DNA of 64,000 bases from Cohnella silvisoli. Lineage in GTDB: Bacteria > Bacillota > Bacilli > Paenibacillales > Paenibacillaceae. The position numbers were made by a program, and so were the translations under genes. Positions 37,701-46,300 of the stretch are shown here, in pieces (within the stretch, counting starts at the first letter, position 1; the number at the start of each line of letters is the position of its first letter). The stretch lies in NCBI RefSeq assembly GCF_021190915.1, contig NZ_JAIOAP010000028.1, positions 1-64,000 of the forward strand, read 5' to 3'. The notes under the pieces are model-generated. The model was not told where the DNA came from and did not search any database. It worked only from the letters and a program-made list of their open reading frames with translations.

Positions 37701-39671
37701 ATATAGCTTCGTCTCGGACGAAAGCTTGATGGCATCCCCCGGTTTGTAAGCAACCCCGCTTCCGTTCACGCTCGTGCTCCACCCGTAAAATTCGTACCCG
37801 GATTTGACTAAATTCGCCGTAGGGAGAAGAACCGGCGCTCCCGGCGGATAAGATCCGCTATCGGGTACGGTGCCGCCGTCGTTGCCGTTACCGTCATAAT
37901 CCAAGTAAACCTGGGCATTGTTCAAATAGGGATATCCGCTATTACGCGTCGCATCCAGCACCCAGATGTTTGTAAAGTCCCAACTATTGTAAGTACTTTG
38001 CGTCTTCATCTGTACCATGGATCGGCTAGTTCCACCCGCCGACGCGGACCGCCCGGTCGTATCGGCGTCGTAGAAACTATCCAGCGTCGTCGCGGACATG
38101 TTGTATCCGATTAGACCGCCTACTTCTTGGCTTCCGCTAACGACGGCTATGCTGCCGGAAGCATAACTGTTGCCAATGACGACGTCATGGTTGTAACCGA
38201 CCAAGCCGCCGACGTAATATTTGCCGGTCACGCCGCCGGAAGCGTAACTATCGGATACGTTCCCCGCATTTTCGCCCGCTAAACCCCCGACATAAGAGCT
38301 TTCATAGTTTCCGATGACATTCCCAGAGGCATAGCTTTCGCTAACCGAACCTCCGTTCATGTTTCCGATCAAGCCACCGATGGCTTGAACACTGTCGCCG
38401 CTCACGTCCCCCGAGGCGAATGTCGCCACGATCGCACCGGAGGTGTTATTCCCGATCAAGCCGCCGATGGCGTTGCTTCCGTCGCTTCCGCTCACGCTTC
38501 CTACGGCATAGCTATACGAGATTTCTGCAGAATAGTTCTGACCGGCGAGCCCCCCGATGCTGCCGCCTCCGCTTACATTGCCCGAAGCGAAGCTTCTGCT
38601 GATTTTCCCTAAAAGATTGTTGCCGACCAAACCGCCTACCGAAAAACGCCCGGCTTCCCCGCTGACATCCCCCGAAGCGTAGCTGTCGGCGATCTGGGCG
38701 TCTTTGTTCCAACCGACTAGTCCACCCACGTTTTCCTTCCCTCCGACTTTGCCTAAAGCGTAACTCGATCGGATCTCTCCGGCTCCCGAATTGTTGCCGA
38801 TCAAGCCGCCGATCTCCATATCCCCGTCGACTTGCCCGGAAGCGAAGCTTTTATCGATGATCATATCGGACTCTTCACCTATCAAGCCGCCTACTTCACG
38901 CTCTCCGCCGACTTTGCCCGAAGCATGGCTATCGACGACCGTACCCGAGTAGCCGCTGCCGATTAGTCCGCCAACGCTATTCTTTCCGCTGACTTCCCCC
39001 GACGCGGAACTATCGCTGATGATCGCGTTATTGCCACCAGATAAGCCGACCAGACCGCCGATCGCGGAGCTCCCGCTTCCGCCGACGACGCGCGCTGACG
39101 ATCGGCTGTTGCGAATCTCTCCGTCGGCGTTATAGCCGACCAAGCCGCCGATATTATCGAAACCGCTAACGTCTCCCGAAACGTAGCTGTCGCTGATCGT
39201 GCCTCCGTCGTTGTACCCGGCTAAAACGCCCGCTTGTTGATTACCGTTTAGGTTCGCATTCTTGATATTCATGCTCATTAAGGAACTCCCCGATCCCAAA
39301 TACCCGAACAAACCCATATAGTCGATGTCGGTATCGTTTATCGTCAGCCCCGTGATCTTGAACTCGTTGCCGTCCATCTGACCATAAAATGGGGTGTCGA
39401 AGTCTCCGATCGGAACCCAACTTGTGTAACCGCTCAGATCGATATCATCCGTCAACTTAAAATAAGTGTTCGGATCTAAATAAGCTCCCCTAACCAAATT
39501 AAGTTGGCTAGCCGTCCCGATAAGATAAGGGTTAACGGACGTACCGTCTCCCGGAAAAGCAGGTCCTGCCGCAAAGGCTTTCCCGCTTCCGAAAGCCCCT
39601 CCGGATATGGCACTGAACACCATTATCATCGTCAATATCATTTTCATCGCTTTATTTCCCAATTTGCGCAT
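34737..39671 (-). CDS. SLH-2: GLUG-repeat surface protein with C-terminal SLH domains
   Basis: A 1,644-residue secreted protein. The start at 39671 has GGGAGGAG; the open frame to 39728 is not used. The signal peptide ends near AFA (residue 35). Residues about 60-540 hold some sixteen GLUG-type units (IGGLVGYN, then SYASGDVSG), a pattern expected to form a beta-helix. One InlB/Listeria-Bacteroides repeat (about 590-660) and seven beta-sandwich repeats follow: two of one type (NIPYGT and VIVTAQ) flank five of another (DITAFSLAAQTGAATIDATA-like). Residues about 1317-1465 form cassette B (DGRLTLPAGMAGEVSLNNEV), shared with SLH-4, and three SLH domains (about 1467-1644) complete it. Probable wall-anchored adhesin or structural protein; partner unknown. 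Confidence 0.87.
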   Translation of the reverse strand: MRKLGNKAMKMILTMIMVFSAISGGAFGSGKAFAAGPAFPGDGTSVNPYLIGTASQLNLVRGAYLDPNTYFKLTDDIDLSGYTSWVPIGDFDTPFYGQMDGNEFKITGLTINDTDIDYMGLFGYLGSGSSLMSMNIKNANLNGNQQAGVLAGYNDGGTISDSYVSGDVSGFDNIGGLVGYNADGEIRNSRSSARVVGGSGSSAIGGLVGLSGGNNAIISDSSASGEVSGKNSVGGLIGSGYSGTVVDSHASGKVGGEREVGGLIGEESDMIIDKSFASGQVDGDMEIGGLIGNNSGAGEIRSSYALGKVGGKENVGGLVGWNKDAQIADSYASGDVSGEAGRFSVGGLVGNNLLGKISRSFASGNVSGGGSIGGLAGQNYSAEISYSYAVGSVSGSDGSNAIGGLIGNNTSGAIVATFASGDVSGDSVQAIGGLIGNMNGGSVSESYASGNVIGNYESSYVGGLAGENAGNVSDSYASGGVTGKYYVGGLVGYNHDVVIGNSYASGSIAVVSGSQEVGGLIGYNMSATTLDSFYDADTTGRSASAGGTSRSMVQMKTQSTYNSWDFTNIWVLDATRNSGYPYLNNAQVYLDYDGNGNDGGTVPDSGSYPPGAPVLLPTANLVKSGYEFYGWSTSVNGSGVAYKPGDAIKLSSETKLYARWIVPSADATLTSAIGDVSPGASPIETIANIPYGTKLSALKAVITPAADATFEVYDADGTTVATRLATGKKVIVTAQDGTTKVTYTVSVIKNSEKAITLFSLAEETNAATIDGTAHTVTIEVAYGTNLTGLNAAFSLSAGATAKVGGVGGVSQTSGTTANDFTGPVVYTVKAEDGSTQNWTVTVTVLMSAKDITSFSVPNQTKPAVIDSNSHLVVIEVVYGTNRNGMIATFALSPGATAKVGSANQTSGTTPNNFAPSVTYTVKAANGTTQDWMVIITAPNTETDIKSFSLAAQTGPAIIDATTHEIAIEVAYGTNVSSLIATFTTSPNAIVKVGRRTQTSNTTANNFTTPVTYVVRSEEGSTVQNWTVTVTVSTGNAKDIKAFSLAAQTRAATIDATAHTVAIEVAHGTNLSNLIATFVLSAGASAKVGSINQTSGTTPNDFSSPVTYTVTAANGTTQDWKVTVTVAASSAKDITAFSLAAQTGAATIDATAHTVAIEVAHGTNLSNLIATFALSAGATAKVGSINQASGTTPNNFTNLVTYVVTAANGVSTQNWTVTVTVAPALSNAATLTSTIGTVSINGTANESITNIPYGTTVASLRAAITPAANATFEIYDASGVTGAFTLATGMKVIVTAQNGTSKVTYTLSVNAAPSNGGGSTPPTDTKVNSTDGRLTLPAGMAGEVSLNNEVVVSIPANATDKQLKVTIDKVTDAAKLLLNNEILKTAVYEILKNFPENFINSVTLTFKFDPASLKANQSVAVFYYDEVKKSWVEVTGSVISGNQITVKVNHFTKYAVFVIGESTEEPTNQLSDIVGHWAEASIKQAVSNGIVTGYPDKTFKPNRTVTRAEFTVMLMNALKPKGAGTALTFTDEAKIGAWAKSAVAQAVQAGCIKGYEDGTFRPEAVITRAEMAMMVAKASGLSLEANVPTGFADDRDIPAWAKGAVAAIKKIGYIEGKGSNKFDPHAQMTRAEAVTVLLKVLATKE

Positions 39672-39888
39672 TTCTTTTTCTCCTCCCGGCCTATCCCTTT
39701 TCTTAAAAAAGGCAGAATTACGACTCAATAATGTAAGTCTACTGAAGCCGAATAAAAGAATAATGAAAAATCGACAACAGAAAACACAAAAAACCGCATG
39801 ATATCAAGCCTTTTCAGCTCTTATCCACTGGTATAATTTTATTTTTCGACAAGACATTTACCGACAGCCGAAGCGGCAATAAATAGAC

Positions 39889-39922
39889 AAAAACCGCGTA
39901 GCATCAAGCCTTCGCGGTTTTT
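39889..39922 (-). terminator. Terminator of the broken DinB gene
   Basis: AAAAACCGCG (39889-39898) pairs perfectly with CGCGGTTTTT (39913-39922), giving a stem plus U-tract on the minus strand 18 bases after the DinB stop. A degenerate copy of its left part with the following bases (AAAAACCGCATGATATCAAG, near 39788) lies about 100 bases away. The remainder of 39672-39888 shows no gene; it must hold the SLH-2 promoter. Confidence 0.75.
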
Positions 39923-39939
39923 GTTAACTGACGTAATAT

Positions 39940-40288
39940 TTAATTCATCCATGCGGGGTCCGTAGAGAGCAATTCTCTTAACTTCACTACACCGAACGCA
40001 GGGTGTGAGCCAGTCAATTCAAGATGCAATTCAGGTTCGATTAGAACCTTAAGTTTGGTTGTGTTTAGTGATCTAATCGTTTTAAATTCTAGCAACTTTT
40101 GTTCAATCGATCTCTCAGAGCCTTCATTTTCTCCCCTTCAATAAGGTGCTCTATCACTTCAGAGACGTTCCATGTTCCATCGCCTTCATTGCATTGCAAC
40201 CATCCATAAGATAATCCGGATAAAAATACTCCAATGTTTGCGGTGTACGCTCCAGAACCTCAATGGCTTCTTGCATATTAAAATTCAT
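39940..40288 (-). pseudogene. DinB-like gene with frameshift and internal deletion
   Basis: The start MNFNMQEAIEVLERTPQTLE is intact at ATG 40288. A one-base loss in the T-run (A5 at 40222-40226 as written) breaks the frame after YF; the sequence continues in another frame as CNEGDGTWNVSEVIEHLIEG. About 25-30 codons are then missing before SERSIEQKLLEFKTIRSLNT and LTGSHPAFGVVKLRELL, ending at a TAA at 39940. DinB-fold proteins are four-helix metal-binding enzymes, often thiol transferases. This copy cannot make a normal protein. It lies immediately beside the left end of the TnpB element. Confidence 0.7.
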
Positions 40289-40340
40289 CAAAAATCGCGC
40301 AGGATACTCCGATCTTCTATAAGTCGGGGAGGAATGAGTG

Positions 40341-40356
40341 TCAGGCGTGAGCCTGA
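40341..40356 (+). repeat. Left-end hairpin of the TnpB element
   Basis: TCAGGC-GTGA-GCCTGA is a perfect imperfectly-flanked hairpin about 20 bases inside the estimated left end. IS200/IS605 elements use such subterminal hairpins for TnpA recognition instead of terminal inverted repeats. Confidence 0.6.
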
Positions 40357-40423
40357 ATGCCTTTTTCGGATGCTTCCTTCTCCTCTGAAATGTGCTATAA
40401 TCAGCATGTGAGGAGGCGAACAT

Positions 40424-41536
40424 ATGATCGTAACGGTGACAGCGAAAATAAAAATCAAGCCAACGCAAGCTCAAGCAGAAGCGCTTCTGAAAACCGTCTT
40501 CGCTTATCGTAAAGGCTGCAACCTCGTATCTTCGGTGGTGTTTACCACCAGACAATTCAGGCAGCCTACCCTGCATCAAATCACTTACAATACGCTTCGC
40601 AGCACCATTGGCCTTCGATCCCAGATGTCTCAATCGGCCATGAAGACCGTCATCGCCAGATACAAGACCAATCAAAGCAATGGCCACGATTGGACACAAG
40701 TACAGTTTAAGCAGCCGGAGTACGATCTCGTATGGAATCGCGACTATTCGTTAACCTCCGGTTTGTTTTCAGTGAACACCTTGCAAGGGAGAATCAAGGT
40801 GCCCTTTGAGAGGAAAGCGATGGAGTTCTACTTTGATGGTTCCTGGATGTTCGGAACCGCGAAGCTTGTCCGCAAGCATCACAAGTGGTTTCTGCATATT
40901 CCAATGTCCAAGCAGATGCCCGAGCCGCAATTGGAAGAGATGACACAGATTGTAGGCATCGATCTGGGGATTAACTTTCTCGCGACAGCTTATGACACGC
41001 AGGGCAAAACCACCTTTTTTCCGGGTAGAGCGATTAAACGCAAGCGGGCGAAATACAAACAAATGCGCCAGCAGTTGCAGAAGAAGCAAACCCCATCCGC
41101 CCGCCGTAAGCTTAAACAAATGGGGCAACGAGAAACCCGTTGGATGACCGATGTAAACCACGCGGTCAGTAAGGCACTCGTTAGCCGATTTGGTGCGAAA
41201 ACGCTGTTTGTGCTAGAGGATTTGACGGGTGTGCGCAACGCGACAGAAAAGGTCAAGCTCAAAGACCGTTATGTATCGGTATCGTGGGCGTTCCACCAAC
41301 TGCGCAAGATGGTAGAGTATAAGGCACAACTTGCAGGATCTAGGATAATTGCAGTGGACCCGAAATATACCTCTCAACAATGTCCACTATGCAACCACAA
41401 GGAGAAAACCAATCGGGACAAGAAAAAGCATCACTTTTGTTGCCGAAATTGCGGCTATCAGAGCAACGATGACCGGATAGCGGCGATGAACCTTTTAGCC
41501 AAAGGAAGAAATACCTTGAAGAAGGTGCAAGCATAG
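40424..41536 (+). CDS. tnpB: TnpB RNA-guided nuclease (IS605 OrfB family)
   Basis: A 370-residue TnpB. The RuvC residues are all present: D180 in GIDLGIN, E265 in LEDLTGVR and D350 in NDDRIAAMNL. The four-cysteine zinc finger is intact (C320, C323, C340, C343). The N-terminal wedge/REC region (1-170) is of typical length. TnpB cuts DNA next to a short motif under guidance of an RNA made from the element's right end. The start at 40424 follows GAGGAGG. No frameshift or missing catalytic residue is seen, so the nuclease is probably active. Confidence 0.9.
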   Translation: MIVTVTAKIKIKPTQAQAEALLKTVFAYRKGCNLVSSVVFTTRQFRQPTLHQITYNTLRSTIGLRSQMSQSAMKTVIARYKTNQSNGHDWTQVQFKQPEYDLVWNRDYSLTSGLFSVNTLQGRIKVPFERKAMEFYFDGSWMFGTAKLVRKHHKWFLHIPMSKQMPEPQLEEMTQIVGIDLGINFLATAYDTQGKTTFFPGRAIKRKRAKYKQMRQQLQKKQTPSARRKLKQMGQRETRWMTDVNHAVSKALVSRFGAKTLFVLEDLTGVRNATEKVKLKDRYVSVSWAFHQLRKMVEYKAQLAGSRIIAVDPKYTSQQCPLCNHKEKTNRDKKKHHFCCRNCGYQSNDDRIAAMNLLAKGRNTLKKVQA

Positions 41537-41708
41537 CATGACTATGCTTGTAGGGCAGCTGTCAATCTGCCCGTCGGTAAGCGTAAGCTTGCCGTAGATG
41601 TGACACCAAGTTCTTAATGAACAGCCAAAGATCGGAGTCGAAAGACGTTTGCACGATTGGGTTGTCACAAGCCGCCACTTCAAAAGTTAGTTAAGTGGGG
41701 GTTATTGA
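41537..41708 (+). ncRNA. Predicted omega-RNA (reRNA) scaffold at the right end
   Basis: The segment after the TnpB stop is rich in hairpins (GCATAG/CTATGC spanning the stop codon, about 41531-41547; GGGCAG/CTGCCC, about 41558-41574; CCACTT/AAGTGG at 41675-41698) and ends at the putative element boundary. In known TnpB systems this region, often together with the 3' part of tnpB, is the guide-RNA scaffold and the guide is the host DNA just downstream, here starting near 41709. Its boundaries are inferred by analogy. Confidence 0.45.
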
Positions 41709-41743
41709 CAGAACTGCTCCTTTTTTGGGTACGTCTTTTGTTA

Positions 41744-42526
41744 TCAGTTAATGATTCCAGATTGAATGATAATATAGCTGGCAGAATAATTCTCGGCGTA
41801 GAAATAATATTCCCCTGCTTCATCTGCCGTAATGGTGTAGGAAAACTCCTTTTCCTTTTTAACAAAGCCAGTGATCAATACACCATTTTTTATATAGCCG
41901 ATTTCCATCCTTTCTCCCGTGCGATCTGAGTATTTGTTGGTTTTTATATCAAGCGCGAACCGGATGGACAGCTTATCACCTTTATTCAAATGCCAACCGG
42001 ATTCGTCAACTTTTGTGAAAACAACTAGATCACCGTTATTAGTCAGCAACTCTGGTATCGCATATTTTCCGTTATTTTCCGCTGCGGCAATATTCGTTAC
42101 CGAACCGGCATTGAGCGTGTGGAGTTTATCTTTATTAATAATATCACTGATGAGAACCCGCCTTTCAGATGTTTCGATTACAGTTCCGGCAGGGACTTCT
42201 TCCATGGATGCATAATTGGGCTCTTTAGCAATATGCCTGTTTTCGTTATTTAAGAGCATCGCGCCAAATAGCTTGCCTCCAGAAGCAGCATTAACGGCTA
42301 CTGCAGACATTAACAAGGCGATAATAGCTGCGGCAATTAGAGTGATCTTCGCAGAGATTCTCTTTGTTTTGGGGGGAAGCTTATCCGTTCCCGCTTGCTG
42401 GCAATTGATTTTAGACATGACCAGTTGCCGAACCCTGTCTTTGTCGATGCTTAAATCCTCTTTCAGTTGAATGGCATCCGTATTTACAAAAGCATCCTCA
42501 AACATTTCGGAAATTTTTATTTTCAA
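41744..42526 (-). CDS. Membrane anti-sigma factor-like protein
   Basis: A 260-residue protein: an acidic cytoplasmic N-terminus (about 1-57), one membrane helix (about 58-80, ITLIAAAIIALLMSAVAVNA) and a 180-residue outer domain I do not recognise. The gene is co-translated with the sigma factor: it begins at TTG 42526, with AGGAGGG inside the sigma gene and a 29-base overlap. That arrangement and topology are those of an anti-sigma factor that holds its sigma at the membrane; the assignment rests on them, since I see no classic zinc-binding HxxxCxxC motif. The C-terminal beta-rich part may sense an envelope signal. Confidence 0.6.
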   Translation of the reverse strand: MKIKISEMFEDAFVNTDAIQLKEDLSIDKDRVRQLVMSKINCQQAGTDKLPPKTKRISAKITLIAAAIIALLMSAVAVNAASGGKLFGAMLLNNENRHIAKEPNYASMEEVPAGTVIETSERRVLISDIINKDKLHTLNAGSVTNIAAAENNGKYAIPELLTNNGDLVVFTKVDESGWHLNKGDKLSIRFALDIKTNKYSDRTGERMEIGYIKNGVLITGFVKKEKEFSYTITADEAGEYYFYAENYSASYIIIQSGIIN

Positions 42527-43064
42527 GTAGGTACCCTCCTTCTGTTAATACTTGTCTCAAGTAGTCGCGTCCGCGTAAAAGCCTTGTTCTCACAGTGGAT
42601 TCATTCATTTCCAGCCGACCTGCTATAACAATAGTTGTCTCCATGAAGAAATAATGCCTAATGAAGATTTCCCGGTCTACCTCTTTCATTGATGACAGTG
42701 CCCATTCGAGCATATTCTTTAGCTCCGATTGTTCGATGGGATCACTGGAATCATCCAATATTAAAATATCATCGTCTAACGAACAAATCTGGGGGTAATA
42801 GCTTCGCAACTTTTTGAGAGCCTGATTTCTTGCGATTGCAGCAAGGTATGATTTCAATGTACCGTTTTCATGAATCTTTGCCGCATTATGCCAAAGCAAG
42901 ACAAATGCATCGGATACGACTTCCTCAATATCTTCGACTTTCATGTATGTACCGATCACGTTTCTCACAACCGTACTTACGTAGGCAGCATAAATATCAA
43001 TAATCCTTTCCAAAGCGGAATGATGCCCTTGTTTTAACTGTTGAATTAGAGTCGTTTCCTCCAA
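42498..43064 (-). CDS. ECF-like sigma-70 family sigma factor
   Basis: A 188-residue sigma factor with region 2 (VSDAFVLLWHNAAKIHENGT and LKSYLAAIARNQALKKLR) and region 4 (LEMNESTVRTRLLRGRDYLR), and no regions 1 or 3. It would direct RNA polymerase to envelope-stress or surface genes under control of the downstream membrane protein. The start is a TTG at 43064 seven bases after AGGAGG; the longer frame from 43124 lacks a ribosome binding site. Its targets are unknown; none of the promoters read here has an obvious ECF pattern. Confidence 0.85.
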   Translation of the reverse strand: MEETTLIQQLKQGHHSALERIIDIYAAYVSTVVRNVIGTYMKVEDIEEVVSDAFVLLWHNAAKIHENGTLKSYLAAIARNQALKKLRSYYPQICSLDDDILILDDSSDPIEQSELKNMLEWALSSMKEVDREIFIRHYFFMETTIVIAGRLEMNESTVRTRLLRGRDYLRQVLTEGGYLLENKNFRNV

Positions 43065-43115
43065 CTTCCCACCTCCTAAAGGCTTTCGTATATATATATC
43101 CAGTTTAGCGTTATA

Positions 43116-43322
43116 ATGTTGCATTCGCCGATGGATGAAGACCTGAAAAAAGAAGCAGAATCCCTTTTTTCTGATCTGGGGTTAAACATGTCCACAGCGG
43201 TTAATATCTTTGTTCGTCAGTCTTTGCGGCAAGGTGGAATCCCTTTTGAAGTGCTGCCGGTAAAACCACAACAAAAAAACGGCATCTCTGCCGTTTTAAA
43301 GGTTAAGAATGGCGGGCCATAA
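43116..43322 (+). pseudogene. Truncated RelB/DinJ-type antitoxin
   Basis: Residues 6-46 (MDEDLKKEAESLFSDLGLNM, then STAVNIFVRQSLRQGGIPFE) are the ribbon-helix-helix core of RelB/DinJ antitoxins. The usual first strand before MDEDLKKE is missing, there is no ribosome binding site before ATG 43116, and no toxin gene follows. The last 20 residues are read from a transcription terminator and a tRNA-like fragment, so the natural C-terminus that binds the toxin is gone. I read it as an orphan remnant; a residual DNA-binding peptide cannot be excluded. Confidence 0.6.
43277..43297 (-). terminator. Terminator of SLH-3
   Basis: AAACGGCA (43277-43284) pairs with TGCCGTTT (43289-43296) around TCTC; on the minus strand the stem is followed by seven U. 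It lies 55 bases past the SLH-3 stop and inside the 3' end of the RelB-like frame. Confidence 0.75.
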
Positions 43323-43345
43323 CGGGATCGAACCACTGCCCCTCC
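43310..43345 (-). pseudogene. 3'-end fragment of a tRNA gene
   Basis: On the minus strand the sequence reads CAGTGGTTCGATCCCGTTAT and then GGCCCGCCA: a T-arm with TTCGATC loop and weak AGTGG/CCGTT stem, a 3' acceptor strand and CCA. Nothing upstream forms the D or anticodon arms, so only the last third of a tRNA remains. Such fragments mark sites where an element used a tRNA gene for integration. The identity is undecidable. Confidence 0.45.
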
Positions 43346-43350
43346 ATTAA

Positions 43351-46300
43351 TCAATCCATCCATTCGAGCGTTTGCAGCGTCCTGATGAACACGACCGCCG
43401 CTTGAGCGCGTGTTGTTGCACCCTTCGGATCGAACGATTTGGCATTAGTACCTGTCATGATTTTAAGCTTGATCATGAGGCGTATGTTCTCCAGATCGGC
43501 CGGGTCCAGGCTTCCGACATCCTTGTAGCCGTCCAAGCTTACGTACTCGCCAGTTATCGGCAGCTTATCGAGTTTAATGACCGCCGCCAGCATACTGGCC
43601 ATCTCCGCGCGGGTCAGCGGCTGATCTGGATTGAAGCGCTTGCCGCTCACAAATCCAAGCAGACTAAGTTCCCTCGCTTGGGCCACCGCGCTGAAATACC
43701 ACGCATCAGGTTGTACATCGTCATAGGCCGCTGAGCTGCCTGTCGATATTCTGCGTCCCATCGCTCGGACTAACATGGCGGTAAATTCTGCTCTCGTTAC
43801 CGTTTTACCAGGGTCATACTTCCCTCCGCCCACTCCGTCAACTAGCCCTTTCGCTGCGGCAAGCTCGACATAGGACTGGCTCCAATGCTTCTGCACATCG
43901 GTGAATCTCACGGAATTTTGGGCTACTACGTATACACTGTTTGAATAAGAGCTGATCATTGCGTACCATGAACCGTCGACCTGTATCGTTCGAGCAGGGA
44001 CAAACTCGAACATCTTCATCTTTTCGTTATAACGGAACGCGCCCCATTGCTCCGGCAACCGGGTCATATTTTTCGGCATGGGGATGATTCTAGTAAGCGG
44101 CTTACTGAATTGGTCAGCCGTTCCGATCGATTGTCCAGTCTTGGCGCTTATGATCTCGACGTGAAAATCCACGATTGCGCCCAGAATTTCGCCATGCGGC
44201 AAGCCGCTTGCAAACGCCGTCTGGATATTTTTGTCGCCGGATTTGTCCGTCAGGTTAATCTTGAAGCTGACATCCTCGGCTTTAAGGTTGTTGGCAGCCA
44301 GCAAATCATTAAGTCCAGGAATGAGCGACGCCAGATTGACCGGCACTTGATAACTGCCGTAAGGGGTCTTGATCTCGATCAGGAAATTAGCGTTTCGGGC
44401 TGCTAAGCCGGTTAACACAGACGCCGGCAGGCTCGCATAGGCAGTGCCGTTCTTCGGTGTCAATTCAAGCGTAACGGACGGCTTCGAGGTGTCGATTGCA
44501 GCCGGATCTAAGGGCGCGCCGTTCTGGTCGATGATTGGTTTTGCAATTGGAGGCGTAAAGCCGCCGCCGATGCTATGCACAGGCTCCACCGTTACCGTAC
44601 GCGTAACTTCCGCGGCAGCGTTACCGGCCGGGTCCTGAACGTTATAACGAAGCGTATAGTCGCCCGCTTGTAGTGTATTCACAGTTCCCGTTACGACAAT
44701 GCGGTCGGATACATCGCCGGAATAAGCATCCGTCGCTTGCGCTCCCGGATCGCTGAACATCGCGCCATAAGGTAGTCTCATCGCAGGATTGCCGCGCAAG
44801 ACGAGAACTGGAGGCTGCGTATCTTTCACGTAGACGGCGCGCGACACGGACAAAGCTGCGTTGCCTGCCGAATCGAGAACATTATAGTCGAGCTTATAGT
44901 TTCCGATTGTATTCGTATCTACAGTTCCGGTCACCGTTATCGAGGCAGTTATGTTGCCGTCCTGCTTGTCATACGCCGTTGCGCCTGGGTCGGTAAACAC
45001 GCTTCCCACTTCTACCGTCATCGGACTCGACCCATTCAAATAAATCGCCGGCGCGTCTCCATCGTAGATGTTCACGCTTCGAGTTGCCACACCGCGATTC
45101 CCCGCATGATCATAAACAACATATTGAACCGAATAAGTTCCCAGTGTTGCGGTATCGACCGTGCCCGAAATCACGATGGACGATGTCGGGATCACGCCGT
45201 CTATCGCATCCATTGCGATTGCCCCCGGTTCCGTATAGGTCCCGTCTTGCGGGATATTCATCGGATTGCTGCCGTTAAACGCAATCGTCGGCGCCGTGTT
45301 GTCAAGCACAAAAGCATTCGAAACGGCGTCAAGGACATTCCCGACTTGATCTGTCGCGCGAACGTGCAAATACCAGTTGCCGTCGCCGCTTATCTGCTTA
45401 AGCGTATCTCCGCTAGCAAAAGACAACCATCCACCGGTAGGAACGGCCGTGCTTTGCGTCCACGCGTATTGCAGCGAATCGGCATCGACGCCGCTTTCTG
45501 TGTCCGTTACGGTCACTATGCTTGCCGCCGTTTTCGACGATGACGCATTACCGTTCACATTAAATTGAACATTGGGAGGCGTCGAATCTCTAAGCACGGT
45601 AATCGTATACGTTTTGCCCGGTTTCAAGTACGGCTCGACCCGCACGGGGATTACGGTCGACGCTCCCGAGACGGCTACCGTCGCGGCGCTACCGCTTGCT
45701 TGCAACTGATTGTTGACAAATAATACAGCGTTGGTTGTGTCTGTCAGCGTAGCCGTTACATGCACGTTCGATACCGAAGGTCCGAAATAGGAATACGTAT
45801 AAGACGTGACGGAGGGTAAAAATGTTGTGTCAAAGGACCCTTCTTGCATCGTTAGATTGTTCAGGTTATCGTTGCCTGGCACGTTCGTTTGACCACTTTC
45901 ATTATTTCCCCAAGCGACGACAGTACCGTCCGCTTTCAGCGCAAGCGAATGCCTCCATCCCGCACTGATCGCCATGACTCCAGAGAGCCCCGTCGGCACG
46001 GTCGTTTGACCTCTATCATTTGCTCCCCAGGCGACAACGGTGCCATCCGCTTTCAGCGCAAGCGAATAGTACCCTGCCGCGGCGATCGACACGACTCCAG
46101 AGAGCCCCGCCGGCGCGTTCGATTGACCCCAATCATTATTGCCCCAACCGACGACAGTGCCGTCCGCTTTCAGCGCCAGTGAGTGGTAATATCCCGCAGC
46201 AATCGATACGACCCCATTCAGACCCGATGGCACATTCGTTTGACCATCAACATTAAATCCCCAAGCGACGACGGTGCCGTCCGCTTTTAGCGCCAACGAA

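Larger units (their letters stand above)
40320..41708 (+). mobile_element. IS605-family (IS1341-like) element with TnpB only
   Basis: The element contains the TnpB gene, a left subterminal hairpin (40341-40356) and a right-end hairpin (CCACTT/AAGTGG, 41675-41698) followed by GGGTTATTGAC, which resembles the GTGGGGG-TTCAC ends known for Bacillus IS1341-type elements. There is no TnpA gene, so it would move only with TnpA supplied in trans. Both boundaries are estimates. It is inserted between the broken DinB gene and the sigma/anti-sigma operon. Confidence 0.7.

Noticed and set aside
39780..39922. Possible regulatory RNA between SLH-2 and the DinB remnant
   Set aside because: The similarity of two AAAAACCGC...ATCAAGCC segments is most simply a degenerate duplication of the terminator; no promoter or conserved fold is evident.
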